In this document: piece after piece, positions 52,268 to 64,000 of the stretch | How positions within the stretch are numbered: position 1 is the first letter of the stretch | How the letters are laid out: each line of letters starts with the position of its first letter | Origin: Trichoplax adhaerens | Taxonomy: Eukaryota > Placozoa > Uniplacotomia > Trichoplacea > Trichoplacidae | Direction: 5' to 3' | NCBI RefSeq assembly: GCF_000150275.1 | Contig: NW_002060956.1 | Span: 711,379 to 775,378, forward strand | Length of the DNA stretch: 64,000 nt | Notes under the pieces: model-generated | Told to the model about the DNA's origin: nothing | What the model saw: the letters and a program-made list of their open reading frames with translations, nothing else | Databases searched by the model: none | Made by a program: the position numbers and the translations under genes

Positions 52268-53158
52268 GACTACGGTGCCAAATTCAATCATTTCAACGAC
52301 TCAACAATAGCAACATCAGTCTCATTTCAACTTGCCTCAATTTTTCGATTGAAAAGCTCTATCAGGCTTGCTCAATATCCAAACTTTCGCAATATTCTCC
52401 TGATTACAGCGATCTTGAAACTCCAAATCACTGTTTTCACCCTTTTGTTGATACCGTCTATCCAGCAAGTTCTACTTTTATGCTTGTATGGCTCTGTCAG
52501 GCGTGCTCAATATCTAAATTTTCGCAATATTCTGATTACAGCGATCTTGAAACTCCAAATCACTGTTTTCACCCTTTTGTAGATACCGTCTATCCAGCAA
52601 GTTCTACTTTTATGCTTGTATGGCTCTATCAGGCTTGCTCAATATCCAAACTTTCGCAATATTCTCCTGATTACAGCGATCTTGAAACTCCAAATCACTG
52701 TTTCCACCCTTTTGTTGATACCGTCTATCCAGCAAGTTCTACTTTTATGCTTGTATGGCTCTGTCAGGCGTACTCAATATCTAAATTTTCGCAATATTCT
52801 CCTGATTACAGCGATCTTGAAACTCCAAATCACTGTTTTCACCCTTTTGTAGATACCGTCTATCCAGCAAGTTCTACTTTTATGCTTGTATGGCTCTATC
52901 AGGCGTACTCAATATCTAAATTTTCGCAATATTCTCCTGATTACAGCGATCTTGAAACTCCAAATCACTGTTTTCACCCTTTTGTAGATACCGTCTATCC
53001 AGCAAGTTCTACTTTTATGCTTGTATGGCTCTATCAGGCTTGCTCAATATCCAAATTTTCGCAATAATCTCCTGATTACAGCGATCTTGAAACTCCAAAT
53101 CACTGTTTCCACCCTTTTGTTGATTGCGTCTATCCAGCAAGTTCTACTTTTATGCTTG
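52268..53158 (+). repeat. 135-bp minisatellite, six copies, open in two frames
   Basis: The marker TCTATCCAGCAAGTTCTACT recurs at 52457, 52589, 52724, 52859, 52994 and 53129 (last four spacings 135, first 132 because of a 3-bp loss). Because the unit is 45 codons long, one frame stays open from about 52268 to 53067 with the repeating peptide DYSDLETPNHCFHPF then VDTVYPASSTFMLVW. A second frame is also open across most units. No splice signals or flanking coding exons were found, so a protein is possible but unproven. Confidence 0.75.
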
Positions 53159-55956
53159 TACTGTACTTTTATACAGTATAGTACAGTCCATTTAGTGGTT
53201 GGTTGCTGTTGACAGTACAGTACTGCACAGGATGGTACTTTGTACTATATTGTTCATCATCATAACAGGGACTACTGGAAAGAGGAGGAGGGTCAGAGTG
53301 TAGTTAAAATAACCAGCAAAAAAAAGGTCGGCCTCCATATTGCTTACGAAAGTTCATGATAATTATTGTTATAATAACTCGCCAAGAAAGCCGTCCTCTC
53401 CCTCTGGATCACCTTGTTTGCTAGCTTTTGCCGAGGGCTGATTGCACCCTGGGGTAGTAGTCAGGGACATCCAGATGCTAAATTGCTAAGTTGGTTTTGT
53501 GCAATATATTATACGGTTTCATGGATACCGTAGAGTAGAAGGAGTAGAAAAATGAAATGATCAAACTCCGTATTATTTTGCAATGGTGACGGTTTGACGT
53601 CCCTCTTGCTTTGCCTTTTTTATACAGTATAGACGTTTTCGAAATCCAACCTTCTTTTTCTGTAACAAACGAGCGCTTCTGTGCAAATGTCCCTGCGGAC
53701 AGACATTCCAGCTTTATGGATGAGATTGAATTGCAAACTTTACACTCCAGTTTAGGCGTTATGACTGTTTACAGTAAGTTGAATTTCCTTGCAGAAATGA
53801 TTAAACTGTACATTTAAATGAAGGTAAATTTGATTAGTTTTGATAGATTCCTAACCCACCCTCTCTCATAAACTCCCAGCTTTTATACCCTCGACGGCGG
53901 ATTATACCGTAGGGTATCTGCAAAACCGAGCAACACTTGCAAATCCTAACCGTACAGGTCCTTGTCCTAACATCGCTATTTTATGTCATAGGTGTTGCAC
54001 TAATCTTAGCACTTTCGAAATGGCAGTAGAGTACAGTACAAGCTGTAGTTGTGGTGAAACTACGCCATCATAAAACTCTATCTGTTATATCGATACCAAA
54101 GCATGATCATGGAGAAGAATCGAACAGGTTTACTAAAAACTACCTGGTAGTCACACAAGACACAAGTCATAAACTCACAATACTATACAGTTACTGTACG
54201 GAAAATTTCTCATTCGCAAAGTACATTGCAGTAATAGTTTATTTATTTAAGAAAATTAATGACATATCACCGCACGGTGGGACGGTATAGTCAGATCAGT
54301 ATTAAAGTTAAGTGGAAAGGTCAGAGAAATTAGCTTGCTGTAAATGAATGCAGCAGTTGCTTTCAAAAATTGACAGCCATAACGATGATCTCACCTTTCA
54401 TTTTAGTCAATTTTACGGTATCTTGCTCGCTAAAGAACGGAGTAATTGTATAATGCATCATTCATATTATAGTACTCGTATATGAGAAGACGGCCAAAAC
54501 GCGTATAACAGGTTAACGTGATGGCTGTCAATAAATTTGATTAGGCTGTTGTTACTGGTAAAAATACCTTTCGGTAGTGAAAGACAGCTTGGCCAAGATT
54601 GTGTAGTTCCAATCCTAAAGTACACGTACATGTATTCTGCAATTCCATAGATATCAATGCCACAATTACTGCCATTAAACAATATCGCCGAACAAGTTGT
54701 TCGTGCGCTATCGCAAAATGCCTTAAACGCTGTAATAAACAAATCCCTAACGTGATAACAATTTTACGATTAATCAAATCTTGAATAAAGTATTTGCATT
54801 AGATAAGTACTTCAGTACTAGTACTAAGGCTAAACACGATATTCCATTTCTAAATGATGATGTAAATACACTTAAATACACGCGTAAACGTATCCTGAAC
54901 CTCTGTCAAAGGAGGAATCGATTCTATACTGTAATATAGTAGCACAATCTGCAGTAGTGTTCATTAAAATAACCATGAGAATAATATTGCATTTATTATT
55001 TTTTTTGCCCTGTACACTGTACAATAGTAGACAGTAGTATTCTGTATCCCCACTTCTGCTCTAATAACGCTATTCAGCATGCCTTCCGAATATTATACTG
55101 TTTGGCAATACTGTAGCACTGTATATGTTATTATGAATGAATATATGGTTTGGTTTACTGTTATTGCGTGCGTGAAAATTCTAAAGTAGAGACTAGAGTA
55201 ATGTTGAACACTCCTTTAGCATTTTTTGTAACTAGTGTACTGTTATTACGTTTTGGCATCATTTCAGCTATCGAGGAGTGCTAGCAGGCAGTTGCAATCA
55301 TGAACTTTTGGCTTTTCCTTGTTGATCAAACATCCTCTAGTTCTGGAAGGGAAATCATATTGTGAAGCGGCAGACAACTATATCTATACCTGTAAATACT
55401 ATAGACAGAGAATGACAAATATTAAAAATAATTGATATCATATTGAATGACGACCATTTTTTTACCACTTTTTAAATTCCTACATGATGTTATCAATTAT
55501 GATTGCTTTATCACTAGTACTAGTTGGATGACTAAAGCGATTACGTAATGCGTACATGGCACATTTTTGATATAATCAAAGTATTTCTACTATCAGCTGG
55601 ATGATTTATGAATGATAAGCTGGAGTGTATGAATAACTAGCAGAACTGTTTACATTGCCAGAGCTTCGTGATTGAGCAATGAAAGGTTCTAAATTTCTAG
55701 TAATCCGTGGCAATACCATACGATATGTTGGTAGGCTATACGTGTACTACAATACTGTATGTAGAAGAATACCTGTTTAAATATCTAATTTTTCGCTTGA
55801 TTAAAAGTTTATGCTACTGTAATTATAATATATTCTTTCCAACTGAGTTCATTTATTTAGCCAAATATCATCTCTTGTACTGATATCGTAAGTTTTGCTC
55901 TATAAGCACGATTTGTGTACATATGTAATTGTTGGTACGATAGCTAAATAACCGTA
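53159..55956. other. Intergenic with palindromic GTACAGTAC-type motifs
   Basis: Several short plus-strand frames (53611-53817, 54051-54290) have no recognisable product. TACTGTACAGTA-like palindromes cluster at 53157-53230 and 55009-55090. The 5' flank of the plus-strand TSC22-like gene lies at the right end. Confidence 0.5.
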
Positions 55957-57830
55957 ATGAATGAAAAGGTAAAATTGAAATCATGCGATTATGACTATGA
56001 AGCTAATGGCTCACCCAAGAAGAAAAGTAATTTTGAAATCATTAGCATAACAAATAATTACTGCCAGAGCCGGCGACAAAGTTTACTCGATGATGACACT
56101 GATGAGATAGATGGTGGATTTCGAGGGAAAGGAAACATTCAATTCTCAAAGTCATTGATCAAGCGTCAATCAGTTAACAACTGTAATAACATTCAAGAAG
56201 AGGCAAGTAATGACAAAGTAAGCAATCACAGGACAGAAAGTACTTGTAGCCTGGCCGTTTCCAAAAATACTCATAATAGTGCAGTAATCTCAGATGTGGC
56301 AGACAGTGCCACTTCTACATCTCGCTTCAGGATAGCTAGACAGTATAATCTATCTGAAAGGGGACGATGGACTTGTCGAGATTATATTTCAAACGAGATC
56401 AAGACGGGTAAAAAATTACATAATGATCGGTTAATGAATGCTAAAGAGGAATGTAATTATAAAACAATTCAAAACACTAACAATGGCAATTCTAGTCTGT
56501 ATCATTCAGATGATCTATCACTAGAATCGAGACGTACACTACCTGAAAATACAACAGTAAATCTATCTAAGAACGTGCCATCATTAGTCCCCAAAACTAA
56601 TAGCACATTAGATCGAGCATTAACAACTACTGCCAGTACAAATATTGCCAATGCATCTATAAATAATAATGATCCACTTGCCAACCAGTCTAGCCCTAAG
56701 GAATCCGTTAACTATTTTAAAACAAATATCATCAAACATGGCCAGCTAAATTTAGGAAGAAGAAGTGAACAACCTGGAATGTTTAGACCAATTCAAGACA
56801 AGAATGGGCTATCTCCAACGAATATTGACATTATGCACTATCAACAATATGATCTAGGATCGCCTAATGACTTTCCTAGGACTATAAATTCGCCTCTTGA
56901 AGAAAGCCTAATATTTAGAAACAGGTTTGTTAAGCAATTGTAAAAACACTGACAATGGATATTATTAAAATTAGTTGTAATATCATAAGCACCATGAACA
57001 CGTAGATTGAAGTGGATGTATTATGCTCATTTTGATTTAAAAGATATTTACAGACCTAAATTGTTTTATGCGCGTTTAGTCCACAAACTGTGCATCAAGA
57101 CTGCGTTAGAGAAAGGGCATCTGTAAGTTGCAATGTTATGTTATATTTGCTTATTGTATATATCTCAGATTTTAAAACGTTAGATAAGAATGCGTTTAGC
57201 TCGTATAATTAATATGATACGGTATACTTGTATAGTCACTTCATGAGAAATTTTTAAAAGTAAAGCGAACATAATTCACTGATCTACTCGTACTGTCTTA
57301 ACTAGAATAGAATAATAAATACTATAAAATTTTTATGTTCTATCTACTATCGTCCGCGATATTTTGTTGCAATATAAAAGTTAATAATTTCTTGCCATGT
57401 TAAGAAATGTTAATTCATGTACCGAGCAATCAGTCATTACAGTACGCGTATGTTGTATGAATTAATCATTACTGAAATGGCTAATTACAATATTCCTTCT
57501 TTCTTGCATTTTCTTGTCATTGAAAACGGATAAAAATAGACTAATTATCAATACCGTCAATATCAATATCGCAGTCCTCAGCACTTTTCGCCTCATCATC
57601 ATCATCAATATCAAATAAGTAATCATGACCACTACCATACGATTGCCGGCATTGTTGAGGAACAATTACATCGAGTTATTACGCCACTTTATGAAGCTAT
57701 CGATTACCAAGTTCAGGAAATTATGAAATTAAAGGATGAAGTTAAACTTTCACGTACGGACCACTTGGTGGCTAGTGAGATTGCCTTATTAAGAGCGGAA
57801 ATCGATTCCTTAACGAAAGTGTTACGATGA
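55957..57830 (+). CDS. TSC22D-like: TSC22-family protein, long isoform type, plus strand
   Basis: Two exons, 55957-56924 and 57575-57830, join in phase 2 and give 407 residues. The first exon holds the two short motifs typical of long TSC22D proteins: KKKSNFEIISI near residues 24-34 and SRFRIARQY followed by GRWTCRDY near residues 124-142. The middle is Asn/Ser-rich and unstructured. The second exon starts with a His/Gln/Tyr-rich patch and ends in a predicted helix (PLYEAIDYQVQEIMKL, then ASEIALLRAEIDSLTKVL) at the position of the TSC box and leucine zipper, but strongly diverged from the mammalian TSC box. The family forms homo- and heterodimers that act in transcription and in WNK-linked osmotic signalling. 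The first donor falls at the same place and phase as in the minus-strand paralogue. The link to exon 2 is inferred from phase. Confidence 0.8.
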
Positions 57831-59125
57831 TTAATCGTACTTACAGTGCTTTTTGGAAGGAATTATGTATGCTAATCAGTGGTTGCTATAGCTGCAATTA
57901 TATACCTGCGTAAGTATTTACAGTATATTTAATACGCGCATATGGTAGTATATACGCTTGGTTCAAGCTTTCATCTATGTACAGTATAAGCGATACGTTT
58001 TACTTACACACTCAATTGTACAGAAGGAAAGCAATCAAAAATTATTGCTTCTCTAAACTCCAATCTAAATCATATGATAGATAATAAAGAATTCGTGTAT
58101 AGTCGTGTCTTGCTAAAGTACAGCGCTACTAAAAATTATTTAGTAACGCGTTATGTTAGTTAACCTATCGGTATAATATTCTACAATTTAGGTAACTTTA
58201 TAACTGTAATAACCTCTAATATCGCAATATATAATTATTCCAAAGTATATACTATCATATCTAAGATTTAGGTAACTTTTATAAAACAGGCAAAAGCTTA
58301 AATTTTGATGAATACAGGATGCAGTACTATAACATCGTTGCTAAATAAATTGCTCGGTATGACTGTTAGCTTGTAAAGATGCTATCATTAAATAATTTAA
58401 ATTATTGCAAAGACTATCTTGAATAAAATACCGAATACCTATCATATCTACTTAGGCTCTTAAAAAATTCAGACTAATATAGTTGAGGGCATAGATTACT
58501 AACACTTCGGTATTATACAATCGGCAATTACTTTTATTATCCGGTATCATTTCCTCATAACATTATTACTAAAATGTACAAGACCATCTCTTATATATTG
58601 CATATATTTATAATATGAAAAAAAATATAATTTTTGATAGCGTAAGAGTGCGATCGTTATGAAAGTATCCTATATTATTCAGCATGTTTCGATTAATATG
58701 TGTATATCGTGATTCGGACCGGAATTATGCAATTACTAAAAGTGATTTCATAATATACAGTAACAGTATAAATAACACTTACTTTTACTATGAACATTAG
58801 CTTTATACAGTATCATAATTAAATGGTACGAATAAACGCCCATACAGCCTCTGTCAATTAGCAAATTTGCATCTAATTCCCAGATTAATTGTAATTATTT
58901 GAAATTTAGCCCATAGCTATAGTGCGGTAATATGATGCCAGAAACTTGTAAAGTACATACTCCAATTTATACCATAAAATATAGAGCGCACACATGCAAC
59001 GAGATAATAGAATTTTAAGCGTTGCATTAATTGCTCAGATATTAATTTACACTTGAATCAGCAACTAAAGCAATAAAAACTATGTTAGAGTACATGTGCT
59101 ATTTTGATTTTAATGATGGCTACTT
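57831..59125. other. Tail-to-tail gap between the two TSC22-like genes
   Basis: The gap should contain both 3' UTRs. The words TTAGGTAACTTT and GATTTAGGTAACTTT recur near 58189 and 58266. No gene was seen. Confidence 0.5.
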
Positions 59126-61163
59126 CTATTTTGGAACGGATTGTTGAAGGATTGCTTTTAATCGTTCTATTTCTTGCTTTAGATGAGCATTTTCTTCCAT
59201 TAATAGGTGTAATTGAGCATTTTCCTCCTTTAATCGATGTAATTGAGTATTTTCCTCCTTTAATCGATATAATTGAGCATTTTCCTCCTTTAATCCATGT
59301 AATTGAGCATTTTCCTCCTCTAATCGATGTAATTGAGCATTTTCCTCCTCTAATTTAGCGTTTGAATGAATTAAATGGCTACAATGTCGATGCACCTCTC
59401 GCCTTAGCATATCAGTAATGCCATCCTAATATACAATAGATACAAATATGTGAATACTACAAACCAGAGTGATTGCCTTATAAAACAGAGTATAATTTCA
59501 TCGGTACGATAATCGAATATGCATTTACCATGAATCTGTTAGTCATTTCATTGCATTCGTTATGCTGGAAGCTAAATCAAAAATGAAAGGAATACATTAT
59601 TAGCAACGGAGAACTATATCAGCGGGGTTATAAGAAATTCTGTATCACTATAGATGAGTAGTTTACACGATATTTAACGTAATGTTTAATAAGCATATAG
59701 GAAATATCATATGATCAATCCACTGATTTATGGCTGTGTCAGTTTTTAACGGTGTTTTAATATACTAAAATCAGAGATCGATGATAGCGTAATCAGACAA
59801 CCTTACTGATCACTATGAATGCTATCTTCGATGTACTGTACAATAATTTTTAATTAAGCAACCTGTGTTGAGGGCCAAGAATAGCGCTGTTGGCAACACC
59901 AGTTGAAAATTGATTGTCCTGAATAGATTGTGTGGGATTACTCAGATTACCAACGGGAAAATTGTTCTCCTGTAAAGGTGGCGGTAAATAATTTCCTGTA
60001 ATATTACTAGTTGGAGCATTATTAATAGGGGCACCATTCTCGGTTAAAATAGGAGTATAATTGCTGTCAACAGCTTGAGACATGTTTGGGTAGCCAAAGT
60101 TCTCTGTCGAAGTAGTGTTGGTAGTAGCATTACTCTCTGTAGGCGATATCTGATTAAGCACCATATCATTTAATTCTTCTTCTTGAATACCTTCTATTCC
60201 AATATTGGTCATTACATCACTACCGCTGTTAGAAATTCCTGATGCTTGAGAAACGGTATTATTGACATTTGTAACATCGTTATTAACATACACACTGACA
60301 TCTTCATTGCTTTCAACGATATTATTTGTATCGTTAGGTATATTTGCATTCCCAATGACAGTAAGTATTTCATTTTCTTGAACGATAGGCTGTTGTTGAG
60401 ATTCGTTTTGTGGTAATTGATCTAATTGTTGCATTGTTGGTTGTGAATGTTGAGCTTGCACCTGTACTGATGATCCAACCTCATTCAGTTCGCGTAATGT
60501 CTGATCAGTGTACTGAAGCGCATTTTGTTGCATTGTATCGTTAGGTACAATTAAATCAGCATCAGGTATACTAGGATTAACAGGCTGCTGCTGTATATCG
60601 TCAGTATTATTAATGTTTTGTGACGGCTGGGGGACCACAGGAGACGGTAATGTTATTGAAGGTTGTTGTGGCTGCCGCTGTTGAGATGGTTGCTGTTGAT
60701 GCTTATTGTTGCTTTCATCCAAATTATTGATGCCATCATCCACGGTAGTGTCACTGCCAGCATCTGATTTAATAATTTCCTGTCTTCTTTCTAGATAATC
60801 ACGACAATTCCAGCGCCCGCGCTTGAAAGTCTTATTCCTAACATCAATAATTACACGAAAGCGAGAAGTCGGAGGAACATTGTGGCCATTTGTTGTTGCC
60901 TCGACTTTCTCTTGTTGTTCTTCAATAGGCAATAAAGCATTATCGTTTATAGTTAATGTACTATCGTTATTATCGTATACTTCACTATCTTCCAACTCAT
61001 CGTCAACTACACTAATATTGACAATTTCACTTTTGGTAGATCTGATGCTGGTAATTTCAAAATTGCTTTTTTTCTTTTGTAAAATACTTGATTGAAGATT
61101 AATGGGTTTCTGATCAGGAGCGACTACAGCTATGGTAGATTCCTTTAAATCGCCCTCGGCCAT
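59126..61163 (-). CDS. TSC22D-like: TSC22-family protein, long isoform type, minus strand, with repeat-built zipper
   Basis: Three exons, 59863-61163, 59529-59571 and 59126-59425, close in phase (2 then 0) and give 547 residues. The start at 61163 (MAEGD) is preferred; an upstream in-frame ATG lies at 61184. Exon 1 has KKKSNFEITSI near residues 30-40 and SRFRVIIDV followed by RGRWNCRDYL, the two conserved long-isoform motifs, then a long Gln/Asn/Ser/Pro-rich region. Exons 2 and 3 give a diverged TSC box (NEMTNRFMDGITDMLRREV) and a long coiled coil made of repeats of the type LKEENAQLHR. The 30-bp repeat period makes the coil 10-residue periodic, unlike the usual heptads. The protein should dimerise with other TSC22 members, possibly the plus-strand neighbour. 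Confidence 0.88.
59185..59364 (-). repeat. 30-bp tandem repeat in coding sequence, six units
   Basis: On the plus strand the word GAGCATTTTC (one GAGTATTTTC variant) recurs every 30 bp at 59185, 59215, 59245, 59275, 59305 and 59335. It lies within the zipper exon of the minus-strand TSC22-like gene and encodes one 10-residue unit per copy, in frame. Confidence 0.93.
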
Positions 61164-61345
61164 GATGAAAGATAAACTTTCCACACTACTTGTAAAACAC
61201 TTAACGATCTATCTTTCTTTTAAGAAACAAACGTGTAAATATTAATGGTTCGCTGTCTTATACCAAAGTTTGATTAGTCAAGGCTTGCAAACTTAGCTAT
61301 ATTGTACGTAGGGATTGCTAAGTATACTAAGAAGTACAATCTTGT

Positions 61346-61355
61346 GGGGGGGGGG
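61346..61355 (+). repeat. Run of ten G
   Basis: A homopolymer in otherwise AT-rich DNA, 183 bp upstream of the TSC22-like start. A similar nine-G run is at 62468-62476. Confidence 0.9.
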
Positions 61356-63018
61356 ATTTCAGTATTTGAACAATATTATCTGATAACGAAGGGTTCTTTT
61401 CTTTTCGATTATGACAATGAATTGTTTTTTAGACTTAATCCGTAAATGTGTTCGTATCTATCCAATTAGGTTTTTAAAATTTCCTGTCTTTTAAAGTTTT
61501 GCAACTTGGATGACGACCAGAAGTTATGAAAAATGACATTAAAAAAATAATCTCCTGTGAAGTACCGTTTTAATTTCTTTTTGATTTGAAATTTTTCTAT
61601 CCCTCCTTCTGGTCAGTGAAGTCGGAGGAAACACGATAGCAGTCTATCGCGTTGATAACAAAGTTGAATTGAATTTGTCTGTAGATACTATGATAAAATG
61701 CAGTCTTGTATGTGCAATCTGCTTTTTCTTGATGCGCACAGTTTGAGACCGCAGAAGATCTTAATAATATTAATTAGCTATCAACCACAAAGTAGGAAAA
61801 TGGTGCTCGATAGCAAAATAAACCTATACTAGGCCTACTGTGATAACAATACTACGTGGTTGAATAGTGAATGAGTAACACCCTGTTTTTAAAATAAAAA
61901 ATAAAAAGCAATGAAACCTTGTACTGAGTATAGTTATGACTGAAGTCGTTTGGATTTCAAGACAACAGTAATCCAAGTTCAAAGCAGAACTTACTATCGC
62001 AGCAGTAAAAATAAGTAAGATTATGACAGTGATAGAGCTTTTCTGCGATACCAAAGAATGATCACCAGTCCAATGTCGGTCTATACTCTCGATACATAAA
62101 GTGCCTTAACATTTCAACATGGCCAATACAAAGTAGTCTAGAGCTATCCACTCCTCACAACTGGGGAGTGCCTTGATGTTGTGGCAGCTTGGTTTTAAGA
62201 CGTTGAATAACCATATCGTCGATTTATTTTTTCGCCTTTCAACAACAGAATTTGGTTTATGAGGCTATATCAAAGTAATTTTCTTAGGATAAGCCAATCT
62301 GTTTAACGTAAATTTGATTTACTTTTACTTTGGTGTCGTGCAGTCAGTCACTGCCTTTCGACACTACTTTCTTCCTATTGACCTGTGTGGAGGCTTCAGT
62401 CTGCTTCACGATACAGTCAGTCACAGTATTGAAGTTTGGTAAAAGCGAACGGTCACACACGGCTGACGGGGGGGGGAACACGATCTGTGCCACTGTGCTA
62501 GTAGAGTACAGTATGAGAAACGAAGTGCTCAGTGCGATACCAGGGAATTCTCTGATCTAGACGCTATATTGTCCATTTGCTTGCATAGCACAGTATACAG
62601 CGGCCACACTGATTACACCTAGCACTTCAAATCCCTAACAATAAGTTTTTACAGTCAGCAACGACAATTTGGTAATGCTATTCTTCTTTCCTTTCCGAGA
62701 GTTGTGTGCGTAATATAGGACTTAGTATTAAAAGCGTTTTTTCCTGCGTTCTTTTGATACGTTGCAGTTCTGTACAGTATACTGTACTGTACTGTGACAA
62801 TGAATTCATGATACAGTACAGTACTGTATATTAAACCCTTACTTTTACTTTGTACTGTAGCCGTTCGACTACTTGAACTAATGATTATGAAGAAATTAGA
62901 CGTCGTACGCCAATTTGAATGACTGAACTATGTTGGTTAACTCTCTACTGATTGATGTATAATTTATCTAGGATAAAAAAATGATTTTTGTTCCAATTTT
63001 TCGGCTCAAAGTTTGGCG

Positions 63019-63053
63019 GCATACTGTACTGTACACTGTACAGTACAGTATGC
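63019..63053. repeat. 35-nt palindrome
   Basis: The sequence beginning GCATACTGTACTGTACA is its own reverse complement over 17 bases on each side of a single central base (63036). It could form a hairpin or cruciform. Confidence 0.9.
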
Positions 63054-63526
63054 TAGAAGCTTTTTTCTACCGTAGTCTGTACAGTACTGTACTATACTGC
63101 ATCGATATAGAAAAGAAAAGAGAAAGAGATTGACTGAAACTCTGAAAGTGAAAAACGACCGTCCAAATGTGCACTACAGTACTGTACGGTAACCCAGAAG
63201 GCTTAGATAATACTGTGTGCCGTACGGTTCCATGTAGTCGGTCAATTTCTACAACAGCGCAAGACCACTTCAAGTCTTTCTCTTTCTACAGTACAAAAAT
63301 CGTTCATCACATACTGTACTGTACTGTAGGTGATGTATCGTAGATATCGCAGCGCGAAACTTTTTGTTTTACAAAACTAAAAATTAACACTACAGTACGG
63401 GGATGCTTGTATCAAATATTGATGTTAACTCATGGATTGGACTTTTAAAAGATCCTTTTCAGGCTGCTTGGTTATAATACGCCACACTATTTGATTAAGA
63501 TGGCACCGCATAGGTGAATAATGACT

Positions 63527-64000
63527 GGTAGATGTCAGCAGTCTACTAGCGACTACAAGAGAGTCTATTAGGTCTCTAGTGACTACTAAAGGCAGACAAA
63601 GTCCCTGATAGAAATAATTGTTGATATGCATTGCAATTTCTACTTTGGGACAGTAAACTAGTGTCTACGAATAGTCATCTTACTGTAAAAAAAGAATTTG
63701 GAAGATTCCGGTTGATTTGATAGATACTATCTATGTAAAGTTTTTATTTGGTTGGTAGATGTCAGCAGTCAGTACTAGGGACTACAAGAGAGTCTATTAG
63801 GGTCTCTAGTGACTACTAAAGGCAGACAAAGTCCCTGATAGAAATAATTGTTGATATGCATTGCAATTTCTACTTTGGGACAGCAAACTACAGTGTCTAC
63901 CAATAGTCATCTTACTGTAAAAAAAGAATTTGGAAGATTCCGGTTGATTTAATAGGTATTATCTATGTAAAGTTTTTATTTGGTTGGTAGATGTCAGCAG
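63527..64000. repeat. Tandem repeat of about 230 bp, two copies plus start of a third
   Basis: GGTAGATGTCAGCAG recurs at 63527, 63754 and 63986. Copies one and two are nearly identical, differing by short insertions and a few substitutions. The array continues beyond the window edge. Confidence 0.9.

Larger units (their letters stand above)
61164..63520. other. Intergenic, palindrome-rich, no gene seen
   Basis: Short open frames at 61824-62054 and 62330-62560 are not supported. The stretch holds two G-runs (61346-61355 and 62468-62476) and many GTACAGTAC-type palindromes between 62760 and 63330. Confidence 0.5.

Noticed and set aside
54467-54784. Three overlapping frames on both strands
   Set aside because: They overlap each other on opposite strands, and none has splice context or a recognisable domain.
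59104-59358. Plus-strand repeat protein (HFPPLIDVIE repeats)
   Set aside because: It is the antisense of the zipper repeat of the minus-strand TSC22-like gene, whose frame, splice phases and family fit are much stronger.
60823-61095. 90-codon plus-strand frame
   Set aside because: Antisense shadow of the long exon of the minus-strand TSC22-like gene.

Overview
The window reads as nuclear DNA of an animal. It is AT-rich, its genes are split into many short exons by introns of about 40-800 bp with GT-AG ends, and it carries metazoan-type families: MFSD1, a SLC19A folate/thiamine-type carrier, SH2-containing SHIP-type inositol 5-phosphatases and TSC22-domain proteins. The compact introns and composition suggest an early-branching animal such as a placozoan. 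That placement is inference, not shown by any marker in the window. Gene models were built by hand from splice signals, reading phase and comparison between paralogues.

Layout. 84-1340 (+): 3' end of an unidentified IQ-motif/coiled-coil protein. 2446-6740 (-): a complete 17-exon MFSD1 gene. 6741-8227: a divergent intergenic region with a hairpin, four copies of a tandem repeat of about 105 bp and a C-rich tract. 8228-9904 (+): a complete two-exon SLC19A-type transporter. 11376-20815, 25943-38535 and 41582-51268, all (-): three tandem genes for SHIP-like proteins (SH2 + helical linker + 5-phosphatase + C2). 52268-53158: a 135-bp minisatellite open in two frames. 55957-57830 (+) and 59126-61163 (-): two convergent TSC22-family genes. 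61164-64000: palindromes, G-runs and a tandem repeat of about 230 bp.

The most striking content is the SHIP cluster. Copies 2 and 3 keep the 5-phosphatase signatures ([31 protein letters not shown]). Copy 1 keeps matching exon lengths and open frames across most of the same domain but has lost every one of these motifs, so it looks like a pseudophosphatase that still carries an SH2 domain with its phosphotyrosine-binding arginine. The second notable item is the leucine zipper of the minus-strand TSC22-like gene, which is built from a 30-bp tandem repeat and so has a 10-residue rather than 7-residue period.

The SHIP-like proteins would act at the membrane on phosphoinositide signals downstream of tyrosine kinases. 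The two transporters are unrelated to them in function. Exon boundaries are reliable where phases close; some junctions in copies 1 and 2 and the C-terminal half of copy 3 were not resolved and are marked as such.
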